From NCBI GenBank assembly GCA_948474755.1, contig CAOLHI010001142.1, forward strand, positions 186,001 to 250,000: DNA of 64,000 nucleotides, read 5' to 3'. This document shows, one piece after another, positions 44,357 to 55,007 of this stretch. The position numbers and the translations under genes are program-made. The DNA comes from Ctenosaura bakeri (taxonomy: Eukaryota; Chordata; Lepidosauria; Squamata; Iguanidae). Each line of letters starts with the position of its first letter. Within the stretch, counting starts at the first letter, position 1. The notes below the pieces were generated by a model. That model had not been told where the DNA came from. It saw only the letters and a program-made list of their open reading frames with translations, and did no database searches.

Positions 44357-44866
44357 CAGTAGCCCCTCCACATTCATAAGGGTTTGGGGTGCAGTACCCC
44401 CACAAAAGTGGAAAAACCACAAATAACATTCTCCCCTGCCCACAATTCCTCTCCAGAGCTCCCCCTCCATTCTTTTCCCTCTGGCCCCAGTGTTTGGTGG
44501 CAGGGGGAGGCAAGCTAAAGGGCTTACTGATACTTTCCTCTCAGAGGGAAAAGAGCAGAATTCTGGCATTCTAGCTGCTTCTGGTCATCTTGAGAAAGTA
44601 GGGGTAGGAGCAAAGAGAACACCTGACAAATCAGTAGCCATTGCACAGCTGAACATGCAGCAATGTGGCAGATAGGACACACCTCCAGCAGTGGGGGGGG
44701 CTTTGCTCACTCAAAAGGGAAAAAATCCTTTTTAAACACAAGCCTTGCGAGCCTGGGGTGAGCAACACAAGGGAATGAGAGGAGGAAAAGAAGGGGGAGA
44801 TAAGCATGTGCCTCACAAATAATCAAATTCATGAAGGTCAAACCAGCAAATGTGAAGGGAGGACTG
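44357..44866. mobile_element. Family B (pogo/Tigger-like) MITE, long form
   Basis: CAGTAGCCCCTCCACATTC at the left and GTGAAGGGAGGACTG at the right, TA on both sides. 510 bp without nested insertions, so it serves as reference for the interrupted copy at 19292-20565. CACAAAAGTGGAAAAACCAC lies near the left end. Confidence 0.65.
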
Positions 44867-44949
44867 TAATTACAAAAGTGAAGGAAAAGTGAGAAGGAAA
44901 CAAAATGATGCCAAGACAGAAACACAATTGTGAAAGTTGCTATATTTCA

Positions 44950-45313
44950 TACCCTCCAACTGCCCCAATTTGGTCCTGATTAATCCTCTGTCATCCCACT
45001 TTTTCAGCTGCTTTTAAAATGTTCCTGTCTCTTCCTTTCCCTTTCCATTTTTGTCTTTGGCTTACTTCAGTTGCTACATACTGGGATGAAAATGCAAAAT
45101 TAGTTTGTGCTCATTTAAATCAGAAGTGGGGGAGAGAAGAGGAAGAAGCAGAATCTTGCCCTTCCTTGTGGACTCTGGCAAAAGCAAACAACCCCTGCAG
45201 CCTTTCCTAGCTTGTGTGTTTTTTCTTATTTATAATTTTTGCCATCTTGACCACACTCTGATGTAGATTGGCCACACATATCCCAGTTTTCATCTGTGAG
45301 ACATTGGAGAGTA
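44950..45313 (+). mobile_element. Family C element copy
   Basis: TACCCTCCAACTGCCCC at the left, ATTGGAGAGTA at the right, 364 bp. Body TTTTTCAGCTGCTTTTAAAA and GGCAAAAGCAAACAACCCC. Confidence 0.6.
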
Positions 45314-46560
45314 TGATATTTATTAAAATGTGAACTCATTCCTTCACTAGAGGCAGAACGTAAATACAGATAAAATACATTAAAACAGATTACATTGAAC
45401 TCTGTTTAACCAGATCTATTTTACAAAATAAATACATAAATTTAACTAGATTATTCTAGTTATCTATTTTAAATGTGCTTTGTGCGCCATCTGCTCTTAA
45501 TGATAGAATTATACACTTTTCCAAATACATCAGGCATTTAAATAAATGCAACAACTTGAGAATGGTGTTTCTCTCTTGGAATTGTTTTTATTGCAACAAT
45601 GGCCACCTGGTTACTATGTTTGAAACTACTGCCATCCTTGTCTGTTATTTTTGCTTTCTTTGGTAAGCCCCACCTGTGCTTCAAATCCAGCAGAAAGAAA
45701 TACAGTTCCAGCAACTAATTATTTAAAGTCAATTCAGTTATCCATTAAGTGAGAAACTTTCTAAGAGAGACAATTTAATTATTTTTTTTAACATACTTGA
45801 TTGACATTACTTGGAATTTCAGCAGTAACATAATTCTGGAATTTATTAGAGAACCAATTGGGAAATGTAAAATTGGTGGGCTTGTCATTGAATTAATTAA
45901 TCTTTTAATTAAATAACCTAATTGTAGAATAAAGTTATTAATTAATTAGTTTAACAAGATGCCAACAAATACTATATTTCCTATTTGGTTCTTTAATAGA
46001 AGATTCCATAGGAATCTTTGTTGTTTTCAGGATTATGGTATAGTTGTTTATTTAATTCTAAGGCTAAAAGCTTTTATGCCAAAAAGTAGTGATGGCAGAT
46101 GGAAAAAGGATGGTCTTTGCATCCACTTATGTTCTAAAGCCATGTTCTAAACCAAGCACCACAGAGATGCTCCTCATCTGTCCCAGGAAACTGAAAGCTG
46201 AAACTTTTAACCTTTTAAAACTTTTTCTGGGATCCAACTAGTAATCAATAAACAGGAAAAGTTGGGGGGCCATGGCAATGAAATCGTAAGGAACAGTGGA
46301 GAATGCCAGAAAGAGAGGAGTGATTGACTGGACAGATGTTAAACTTCTTCCCTAAAGCAAGAAACGGGGATGAACGGATGGAAAGAGAAGTCACTGATGG
46401 CAGTTTACAACTTCATTCTGGTAAGTCTTACTAGTCATCTAACTTAAACTTAGATAGAAAGTTAGAATCAGTTTAATGGTCAGTTATTCCACTTCTAACT
46501 TAAATGTATTTGCATTAGATTTTAAAAGCCTCTAAAGGATCAGCTAAATGTGTTATCTGT
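45314..46560. other. Unassigned, very AT-rich in the middle
   Basis: 45770-45960 has many ATTAATTAAT-type units. No supported gene. Confidence 0.35.
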
Positions 46561-46564
46561 TTTC

Positions 46565-46705
46565 ACTAAAATACAACAAAATCCAAAATCCACGAAACAG
46601 TGATACCTTTACAAAACAACCAAAATGCAGAAAATATATCATGCAAGCTTTCAAAGCTTCACTGGCTTCTTCATCAGGCAAAGTATTTTGCTGCATAGCC
46701 AACAT
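46565..46705 (-). repeat. Penelope-like end with hammerhead core
   Basis: On the minus strand CTGATGA (46677-46671) is followed by AGAAGCCAGTGAAGCTTT, a possible AAGC/GCTT stem, and GAAA (46652-46649), then GCTTGCATG. Both invariant hammerhead segments are intact and the spacing fits stem II. Neighbouring sequence (ACAGTGATACCTTTAC) is like that near Penelope-like element ends in vertebrates. The cleavage-site strand was not identified. Confidence 0.45.
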
Positions 46706-46939
46706 GGCTACCCCTGCATATGTTTCCTGTTTTCCACTAACTTTCCTATCTCTGAAGAAATAGGAGGAAGACAATACTGTGGAGATGAGGTGTCACCCAC
46801 CAACCTGGGCACTGTGCTGAGCTCTCTCCAACACCCCCCCACCCTTTAAAGCCAGTCTTACTTCCCTTCTAATGGATGTCATGGAAGATTATATAAAAAG
46901 TAGAAGACAATTAATGTTGCAGCTGTCTTTTATATCATC

Positions 46940-47165
46940 CTTTCCCAACCTGATGCCTCTAGGTTTCTGAACTAAAATTCCATCAGCCACAGCCTCCATG
47001 GCCAATGGTCAGTTATATGGGAAGGTACAAGCCCTGTTCCAGTTGCTAGTCCCAGTTATAGTGAAACCATTGAATCAAGGGGATTTTACATAGTTTTTTA
47101 TTTTACTTCCAACAATTGATTCAAAGAGTCTACTCTGTTGGAGTCTGCAACTGGATTTAGGCCAT
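46940..47165. mobile_element. Family H fragment and family D copy, adjacent
   Basis: 46940-47035 (CTAAAATTCCATCAGCCACAG; CATGGCCAATGGTCAG) is a family H-type piece. 47036-47165 starts CAGTTGCTAGTCCCAGTTA and ends GAGTCTGCAACTGGATTTAGG, with CCATTGAATCAAGG and TTGATTCAAAGAG between, the family D palindrome. Confidence 0.5.
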
Positions 47166-47654
47166 GATCCAAAAAAGCCATAGGCAGGATGGAGGAAACT
47201 GTTCTATGCTCATGGTAGAAGGGGCAGCTATGTGGAAGTGGTGACCACAGCAAACAACTAAATGACGAAACCTTGTGTTTCATGTCTAGTGAGGCCTACT
47301 GTGATAAGGCCTTCCTTTCAGAGTAGCTACTGTAGTCCAGGCATTAGGAAGAGGGTGCAATTGCAACTGCTATGTAAGATATTTTTGATTAAACTAATAT
47401 CAAAATTATATATCCCATTTTTTGTAAAAATCATCTTGCTATCATTTTGTTTAGATTTGTTTGTAATAATTTGGAATCTTTTGCAGAAGATAGATTCATT
47501 TGGGAACAGGTATTTTTCTTCCTTTTGCTCATTCACTTTCCACAGCACCCCAAGAGAAACAGTACATTAATAAAAGTACACTGAAATGTCTCATTTTTTC
47601 CTCACCACTTTAAGTTAAATTGCTACAGTCAGCACACAGTGGTGAACAGATGCT
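47166..47654. other. Unassigned non-coding DNA
   Basis: No supported gene or recognised repeat. Confidence 0.3.
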
Positions 47655-48200
47655 CTGCCACACTACCATTTTAGTGCCATATTTCCCCTTTTATTGCCAT
47701 GGCTGCTTCCTATGGAACCCTAGGATCTGCAGTATGGTGAAGCACTAGAACCTCTCTTGCTAAGAATTCCAAATACCCCTCCCTAAATTGCAAATCCTAA
47801 GATTCTACAGCAGTGGTTCTCAACCTTCCTAATACTGCGACCCTTTAATACAGTTCCTCATGTTGTGGTTACCCCCAACCATAAAATTATTTATTTATTA
47901 TTTACAATGCCTCCCCCGCAGCTTGTCCCCCCCCCCAAAAAAAGAAAAAAAAACCTTGCAAGCTGAGTCTCCCACTAAGTCCATCATTTCGCACTATCTT
48001 CTTATCTGTATTCTTTATTTTCCTTTCTTTACTCTTTCTTTCCTTATTTTCCGATGATCTTAGGTGACCCCTGTGAAAGGGTCGTTCGACCCCTAAAGGG
48101 GTCCCGACCCACAGGTTGAGAACCACTGCTCTACAGGATGGAACCCTGGCAGTTAAAGTAAAATCATAGTGCTCTAAGTTGCAATGTGAGAGGACCCCTG
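47655..48200. mobile_element. Palindromic MITE hosting a SPIN element
   Basis: Left arm: GCCACACTACCATTTTAGTGC, CTATGGAACCCTAGGATC and CCCTCCCTAAATTGCAAATCC. Right arm after the SPIN: GGATGGAACCCTGGCAG and AAATCATAGTGCTCTAAG. It is similar in design to family A but diverged, hence older. Confidence 0.5.
47811..48128. mobile_element. SPIN-type non-autonomous hAT element
   Basis: CAGTGGTTCTCAACCT at the left and AGGTTGAGAACCACTG at the right, a perfect 16-bp inverted end. Inside are GCGACCCTTTAATACAGTTC and, at the right, GTGAAAGGGTCGTTCGACCC, as I remember the SPIN (SPace INvaders) consensus. Flanks TTCTACAG (47803-47810) and CTCTACAG (48129-48136) form an 8-bp target duplication with one change, close to the nTCTAGAn preference. 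318 bp. SPIN is known for horizontal spread among tetrapods. Confidence 0.8.
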
Positions 48201-48492
48201 ATCTGAACTGTGAAGAGAATACATTTATAGCAAACTGATACAACACTTTGTCTGCAACAAAGAATCATTTACAGGCAGGGCAGGGGAAGAGCACTGCCAA
48301 ATTTTGCTGGCTTAGCAGCAGGCTATCATATGCCTTTTTAAACAAAGGATGATAATCATGTGATCCCCCAGCTTTGCTGGACTGCGTGTTCCAGCAAGCC
48401 CAGCCAGCATTGCCAGTGGTGAGGAATGCTGGGAGCTGCAATCCAACAATATCTAGAGGACCTCATTACTTCCATCCCTGTTTTTAAACTAA
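48201..48492. other. Unassigned plus family H fragment
   Basis: 48360-48475 (GAATGCTGGGAGCTGCAATCC; ATATCTAGAGGACC) is a hAT-like palindromic MITE piece. No gene. Confidence 0.35.
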
Positions 48493-48673
48493 GGCCATTT
48501 CTGCACTATTGTGTAACAGTGCTGTTATTCCACTTTCAATATCCTATGGAATCCTGGGGTTTTCAGTTTAGTGAAAGGCCTCAAAGGCCCCTCCCTGAAC
48601 TACAAACCCCAGGATTCCATAGGATGTTGAAAGTGGAATAATAGCACTATAGCAATCTAGTGTGGAAATGGCC
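48493..48673. mobile_element. Family A palindromic MITE
   Basis: GGCCATTTCTGCACTATTG and CTAGTGTGGAAATGGCC; arms CACTTTCAATATCCTATGG and CCATAGGATGTTGAAAGTG. Confidence 0.7.
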
Positions 48674-48706
48674 AAGGTCTTCTTCAAGGTGTAGAAGGCC
48701 TTCTAG

Positions 48707-48909
48707 TGCCATTTCCACACTGGACTGTTATAGTGCTATTATTCTACTTTCAACATCCTATGGAATCCTGGGATTTGCAGTTTAGGGAGGGACATTTAGA
48801 ATTCTCAGTCAGAGAGCTCTTCGGCCTCAGTAAACTACAAACCCCAGAATTCCACAGGATGTTGAAAGCAGAATAATAGCACTGTTAACAATATAATGTG
48901 GAAATGGCC
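48707..48909. mobile_element. Family A MITE, asymmetric core
   Basis: GCCATTTCCACACTGGACT and AATGTGGAAATGGCC, with the unique core (TTAGAATTCTCAGTCAGAGAG) also found at 17253 and 31006. Lies only about 35 bp from the preceding copy, in tandem. Confidence 0.7.
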
Positions 48910-48991
48910 AAAGTTGGAGAGAGCATGCACCTTCCTCACAAGCTGATCAGGATTTCTTGGGAGGCTTTTAAGAGGTTTTCAGAATGACTAC

Positions 48992-49183
48992 ATCGTTGTT
49001 GCTGTGTGCTTTCAAGCTGTTCCTGTCTTACAGTGACCCTAAGGCAAATCTATCACAGGTTTTCTGGGAGTTGAGAGCGTTTGATGCGCACAAGGTCATC
49101 CAATGGGTTTCCATGGCCGAGTGAAGAGTCAAATCTGGTCTCTCAGTGCCCAGTGGTTAAACTGCTATACCACGCTGTCTCTC
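48992..49183 (-). mobile_element. SINE-2 copy, minus strand
   Basis: GTTGTTGCTGTGTGCTTTCAAG at the left; ACAAGGTCATCCAATGGG, GTCAAATCTGGTCTCTC and ATACCACGCTGTCTCTC at the right (reverse of the tRNA-like head). Confidence 0.6.
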
Positions 49184-50010
49184 ATAACTACATAACTATA
49201 TTACTACCTCCCATTCATTTTGTTTTCAGTTTAAGCGAATCGATGTCTGTTTTTGTTTTCAGTTTTCAAGTAAACAAGACTCCACAAAGAATACAATTTT
49301 AGAAAACTGTGGCATACCTTAGGGACTCGTAAAATTCCTTAGATACTTGGCCTTTATACATAATGCACTCAAACACTGGAACTGTCAAGAGGAAAGATAG
49401 TTTACCAAAAGACACTTCAAGCATCTAGGAAGAGTTTTTCAGACTCACTAAAAATGTAGGCAAATCCTGTAATGGGAAAGCACATTTAATCAGACTATAC
49501 GAAATAGCACTCCCCTCTTTCCTGCTAGTACTCGGTCTGTCTGTATTGGTGACACCAGACAAAACTTTAAGCAATAGATAAGCGGCTTACATAAAAACAC
49601 TCTTTACAAAAGAGCAACAACAAACTAGGAACCTCATTACTTTCTAGGGAAGAGCAAAAGGAAGGAAAGTAATTACATCTCCTGAGGTAGGAGGGTTTTG
49701 TCCTTGCTGTGAAGAAAACTGAGTTGCTGCACAGCCACTTTTTTTTCAGCAGGGTGCAGTGTACAAATTAATGCTTGTGGTGATTGTTATTAATCCATAG
49801 CTGGAGGGCCTAGCCAATAAGTGAAACTGATGCTGATCTCTCATTTCCAGAAAGGAGACATGTGGTGTGCATTTTTGATACCAACCAACAGCAGTCTCTC
49901 AGGGTTCATAGGAGAGCTAATTCTTCTTCAGTCTTCTTCTAATATATTAAAGTCGAGGTTTGTTTGTCTGTGTTAGGCGAAGACCTCATACGATTGGCTG
50001 CCTGAGAAGA
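49184..50010. other. Unassigned non-coding DNA
   Basis: No supported gene or recognised repeat. Confidence 0.3.
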
Positions 50011-50091
50011 TTCTATGGAATCCTGGGGTTTGCAATTTAGGAAGGGGCCTTTAGAATTCTCAGCTAGAGAGCTCTTGTGCCTCAGTCAACT
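50011..50091. mobile_element. Family A fragment (asymmetric type)
   Basis: TTCTATGGAATCCTGGGGTTTG and TTAGAATTCTCAGCTAGAGAG; both outer ends are missing. Confidence 0.55.
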
Positions 50092-50499
50092 GTGTCTGTC
50101 TTGAAATAGGCTGGTTGCTATGGAGATGAGGCCTAGCAGGAAGGAGGAGGACAGTATATTCCTTCAGGAACCCAACCTCTGTATGTTATTAACTCTGAAT
50201 ACAGATTGGGTTGGGGAATATGGGGGAAAGTTATCAGTATTGGCCAAGATAGTTTGGGGAATTAGAGACACTAGATCTCAAATCTTTCTAACAAGCATTA
50301 TCTGTGAGAAAATAAAATCCCAGGCAATGCCGAGTATATATGCTAGTAGGTTATAAAAGGAGGATGCAATTATATTTCAAAGATCTTCCAATCATTCTTT
50401 TCTGGATCTATCCATTTGTTGTTGTTATTTGCCATTACTATTTGAAGGCATCACGGGCAGCTCTCCTCTTTCGCATGTTATTGTCACAACAATGTGGTG
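50092..50499. other. Unassigned non-coding DNA
   Basis: No supported gene or recognised repeat. Confidence 0.3.
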
Positions 50500-50625
50500 G
50501 AATAGGTCATGTTGAGCAAGAGAGACTGGCTCAGGCTCATCCCTGTAAGTTTCTTGGGTCAATGCAGACTGGATCTCTCAGGTTCCAGTCTAGCACTCTA
50601 ACCACTACACTATACTTGCTGTCAC
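50500..50625 (-). mobile_element. SINE-2-like fragment, minus strand
   Basis: GGTTCCAGTCTAGCACTCTAACC and ACTACACTATACTTGCTG are the reverse of a tRNA-like head; the body is reduced. Confidence 0.45.
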
Positions 50626-51179
50626 TCTATATGTATTCTCATAAATGCACACAGTGCACAGACAACATGCCACCTATAAGAATTCATCATTCCAGTTTTT
50701 AATGTCCAATAAAGGCTAAGATTGTACAGGTGCAGTTTGATTGGGAGTCCCAGTCAATGGCCAAACACAGTTCTGCCACCTTGGAATACATTAAGTGAAA
50801 TTTAAGCAGTTGCAACCTTCTTTTTGCCACATTATTTTTTACAAACAGTTAAAAATGCTTTCAGCTCTACTTTAGCACCTGAATCCTAGTCCATGAAAGT
50901 TTATGCCAAACAAAACCTGATAGTCTAAGGTACCACTTCCAGTTCTTCAGTGACAGGTTGACATAGATGCCCCTGTATATACTTTATCTGCCTAGTTGTT
51001 TTATACTTCCATTTTGCACATTAGTTGCAATCCCCGATAGCTGATACAAATAAGACTTAAAAACTCAGTCATATAGTCAAAGAGCAAACACAATGAAAAA
51101 ATATCTTAACAAGCAGATCAAGAGAAATATTTCAACACTCTTTGAAAGAATAAAAGTACCTACTACAGACTATTCATTA
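50626..51179. other. Unassigned non-coding DNA
   Basis: No supported gene or recognised repeat. Confidence 0.3.
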
Positions 51180-51645
51180 CAGTCAGCCCTCCACATTCAC
51201 TAATGTTAGGAGCACAGGACCCTTGCAAAAGTTGAAAAATCACAAATGTAATGTATGTATGTTTGTTGGAAGGGGGTTGAGGCATTTTGGGGAGAACAGG
51301 CACCCAGGGGCTGAGCCAGGTCCGGGAAAGGAGAGGGAAGGAGGGATGGATTGGCACGGTCGCTCTACACTTCTCTTGGCCATCTCCTTCCTTGTGTGTG
51401 GGAAGGCATCAAGAGAGCATTTGTGGTGCTGAGAAACTAGGCTGCGATCTGTCCTCAGCTGGCCAGGCAGCAGCTGGTGGAGGAGAAAAAGGGCCAGAGA
51501 TGGTTTCTTAAATGGCTACACAGCCTGATCAGAGCTGCCAAGAAGGAAGGTTCCCTGGAAAACAACCACCTGACTGGGGTAGGGGGCAGGGTTTGGAGAA
51601 TCTTGCAAATAATCACATCCATAAAAGTCAAACTTGCACCTGTAA
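51180..51645. mobile_element. Family B (pogo/Tigger-like) MITE, right end eroded
   Basis: CAGTCAGCCCTCCACATTC after TA at the left; CTTGCAAATAATCACATCC and AAAAGTCAAACTTGCACC near the right, without a clear terminal repeat. The centre shares G-rich blocks with other copies. Confidence 0.5.
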
Positions 51646-52860
51646 TCGTCAATACTGAACTGCACCCTTCTTCCAGGAATGGGGAAATCCCTCCATCTTG
51701 ATTTGAATTTCTCTCAATCACACTTCCACGTTCTTCTCATCTTTGTTTTCTTTTTTTTTTAAACACCATTTTTTAAAACACCATTTGAAAAAATATAAAA
51801 CAACACAAAAGAAAAAAAGACAATCTTTGTTTTCTATCAGATTGCAACATTTTGTGTTTTCTTCCCACAATTAAGTTTGCACAATTGTATTGCATTTACC
51901 AATTTGCCCATTCATTTGCAAAAGTTAACTTATTTATACCTAATTTCTGCAACTTTCCCCCCTTGACTAAGGTGTAATTTTTGCCTATTTTGTTGTAATT
52001 ATGCACATTTTTGCTATTTACATTTGACAATACAGCCGTGCTCCAGGTGTTTGTTTTTTACTTCTCTTACTTTGTAAGCTTCATGAGTGCTCCCTTTTCT
52101 TGTAACAAATCTCAGATGGTCCAAAAATATTATTTTGATAAGACTGTTGAATACATCAAAATTTCGTTCTGTTCCTATCCTTTTTGCCTTGTTGCTGCAT
52201 AATCTGGGTAATAAATTCAGTCAGCATTATCCAAAGACCAGAGCCTGAGAAGTCATTTTTTTAAAAAAATATATAATGTGTTCAGATATTAAATAGTAAC
52301 CTGTAGCTTTTACTTGTTGTATTGCTCATTACTTTGCCATTGCTTTCTGTTCCTTTTCCAAGCAACCCCCCCCCTTGGTAATCGAATAAAATGGAACAAT
52401 TTTTGTGAATATACCTATAAATTCCCTTAAAAGTAACGTCTGAAAGTGACTAGAAACCATTGCTTGTTACTCCAACAAAGTAACTTTGATCCTACCAATT
52501 TCTTTTGAAATGTGGCTTCACTGCACTTTTCTTACTCCCCACATAACTGTGTTAGTTGTAACTCATTACTTCCAAACTCTATCCAAAATATTTTGCTTCC
52601 TGAGGAGCAGCAGCAAATGGCATCTCTCACAATGCAAGCCAAGATATGCATCACCAGTCATATTATACTGGTACAGAGAGCAGTGCATACTGGAAGTGCC
52701 TCTCTGCCTCCTGGAATTAAAAATACAATAATAATACAAATTCCTATTTGCTGCCTTTTCATGCCACTCAAAATCTGCTGCCTTAGGTAAGTGTCTTAAT
52801 CCATCTAGTGGTAGGGCCAGTGCAATCAACGCATGCCAAACATATACCAACAATGGCAGC
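51646..52860. other. Unassigned AT-rich DNA
   Basis: Long T/A runs near 51751-51815 and 52255-52270. No supported gene. Confidence 0.3.
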
Positions 52861-53040
52861 TGTTGGATTCCTTATCAGGGTGGTGGTGAATCCATTCCAG
52901 GTTTTAGTTTGGACTTTATTGAGGCAATCCAAGGTGCTGAAACCTATCTCCAAATTGGTGCAGCTCCTTTAAAGTCAAGACTAAAACCCAGAACAAGTTC
53001 ACCATGCCATTGATATGGAAGCCACCAGTCAGTACTGTTT
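52861..53040. mobile_element. Family E palindromic MITE
   Basis: GGTGAATCCATTCCAGGTTTTAG with GGACTTTATTGAGG at the left; CTTTAAAGTCAAGACTAAAACC, AGTTCACC and ATATGGAAGCCACC at the right. Arms are inverted copies. Confidence 0.5.
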
Positions 53041-54331
53041 AAGTTAATACTTTGTGCCCATGAGAACTGACAGTGTTTTTCTACAAATCGCAACCTTGTG
53101 CTTAGGCACAAGGGGACTGAGTTACATAAAATGGGAAATTTGCATACATTTCATACATATTTCTCCCCCCACTTTTTTGTTCCATTTCCAAGTTGACAGA
53201 ATGCTTCTTAAAAAGACACACACAAAGAATCAAACTGTGCAAATTAAAAATCTCCAAGACTGCTCACCCCATGCAGTCTGGGTTAATTTTCTCATTCTTG
53301 CACATAAAGAAAATGGGGTCATGTTTTGATTTGGATTTGCAAACAAGCCTAAATGCTGCAAAATTCCCTTCTAATGATACTGACACCACAGGTACGCCTC
53401 AAGGCGAATGATATGGAAGGCAGGTTTGCAATTTTTCCCCCCTCATCAAGGTATCCAAGGGAGCAGAGCAAATGGTTGTTAACAACTAAAGGTGGTACTA
53501 CTGTAGCTTTCTCTTGTGGCAGTTCCCCACATTTCCTGATAACTGCCACCCAGGAGGAAAATTATATGCAATTTCTCTCCCATTGTAGTCTGTTTTGTAC
53601 TTGTCAGTGGGCTTTGATATGTCATTTTCCTGCCACTTTGAGATTAAGACCCACATTAAACGAAGAACCCAAAATCAAAAGCCCTGATGCCCTATGTATG
53701 ATTCAGTGCTAAAACCTCACAAGCAGCTAGATGTTTATGACAACATGCAGCCTGGGATGAGTCTCCAGAGACTGTCAAATGGCAAGCCTGAAAGAGTAAT
53801 TGTTTAAGCGGCCATCTCTCAATTTTCCATTCACAGCTAACTGACTTGTGGCAGTCTGTTTCCATTTTAGTGCCATTGCCTCAAGACCACCTGGAGAGCT
53901 TACATTGCTGACCTAAATTTTACCCCACTCAGGCCAGAGATGCAAAATTCTCATGGGTGAGGGATCTCAGCTCACTCCATAATTTGGGAAGCATCTTGCT
54001 CTGACAGCAATAATTTTATCTCTGATTTCTGAATATAAAGTCAAAAAAGGATCACAGAGTAGTGCTGCTCTAAAGTTTTTCTCCCGCCTGCACTCTGCAA
54101 CTCTTGTTAATACATACCTATGCTAATTTATCTCTCCTTATCTAACTGGACTTTCTGGGAAGAGATATTCTATAAATGCCATGGCACTCATTATAATGAA
54201 CATTGTTCAGATCACCATTTTTTCTCTTGTTCATTTTCCTTGCTTTACTCTGCCACAATATAAGATGTAACTAATCGGTTTTGCGCAGTGAAAGCCATGG
54301 TGCTTAGCGCAAGGTTACACAGCCTCAGCAG
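53041..54331. other. Unassigned non-coding DNA
   Basis: No supported gene. Ends in CTCAGCAG (54324-54331), the left target duplication of the next element. Confidence 0.3.
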
Positions 54332-54856
54332 CAGTGGTGTACCAAGGTGGGGGGAGGCGCCCCAGGCAGCACATTTTTTTGGACAGCACCAGGCCAGCCT
54401 CAGGGAGGAAGAGCCTGGGGCTGCTCTGGATTTCTGGGCTGCTTGCCTCTATGGCCTCTGCCCACCCCTTCCTGCCTCTGGTCTCTCCCCCTCTCCCCTC
54501 CCCCTCTCCCCTGTGGTGGTGGTGGTGATGATGGGAATGGCAGCAGTGTGGGACCTCCGCATCATGGTGAAGGTGGCAGCAGCTGAACCAGAGCCCATGG
54601 AGGGGGAGGAGGGTGGGCTGCTGCTGCAGGCCAGGACCTCCACAGCAGAGATGGAGGCAGAGTGGGAGGCAATGGCTGCATGAAATGCTTGGTGCTCATG
54701 GTGCCATAAGGTTCTGCCTTCTTTGGGGCAAAGGGGAAGGGAGTCAGGGAGAAGTCTAGGGAAGTTTCAAGAAAAACTCGGCATGCGGAGGGCACTTGGC
54801 CCCGCCCACTGCTATCTTGGGTCGGTCAACCCCAACCAATTCCTCCTTTTCCTGTT

Positions 54857-54952
54857 GACTTAGTGGAGCTACTCACTACATCCAGTCATCACACACACAC
54901 ACATCCTCTCTCTCTCACTCTGAGTGACTTAGTGGAGCTTCTCACTGTGTCC

Positions 54953-55006
<54 letters not shown>
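54857..55006. repeat. 69-bp tandem duplication with AC/TC microsatellites
   Basis: GACTTAGTGGAGCT with CTCACT and TCCAGTCATC occurs at 54857 and 54926. Each copy is followed by AC or TC runs: (AC)n 54890-54902, (TC)n 54959-54990 and (AC)n 54989-55006. Confidence 0.8.

Positions 55007-55007
<1 letters not shown>

Noticed and set aside
54288..54683. 131-codon plus-strand frame
   Set aside because: Low-complexity, GC-rich sequence in a transposon; overlapping frames of similar length on both strands.
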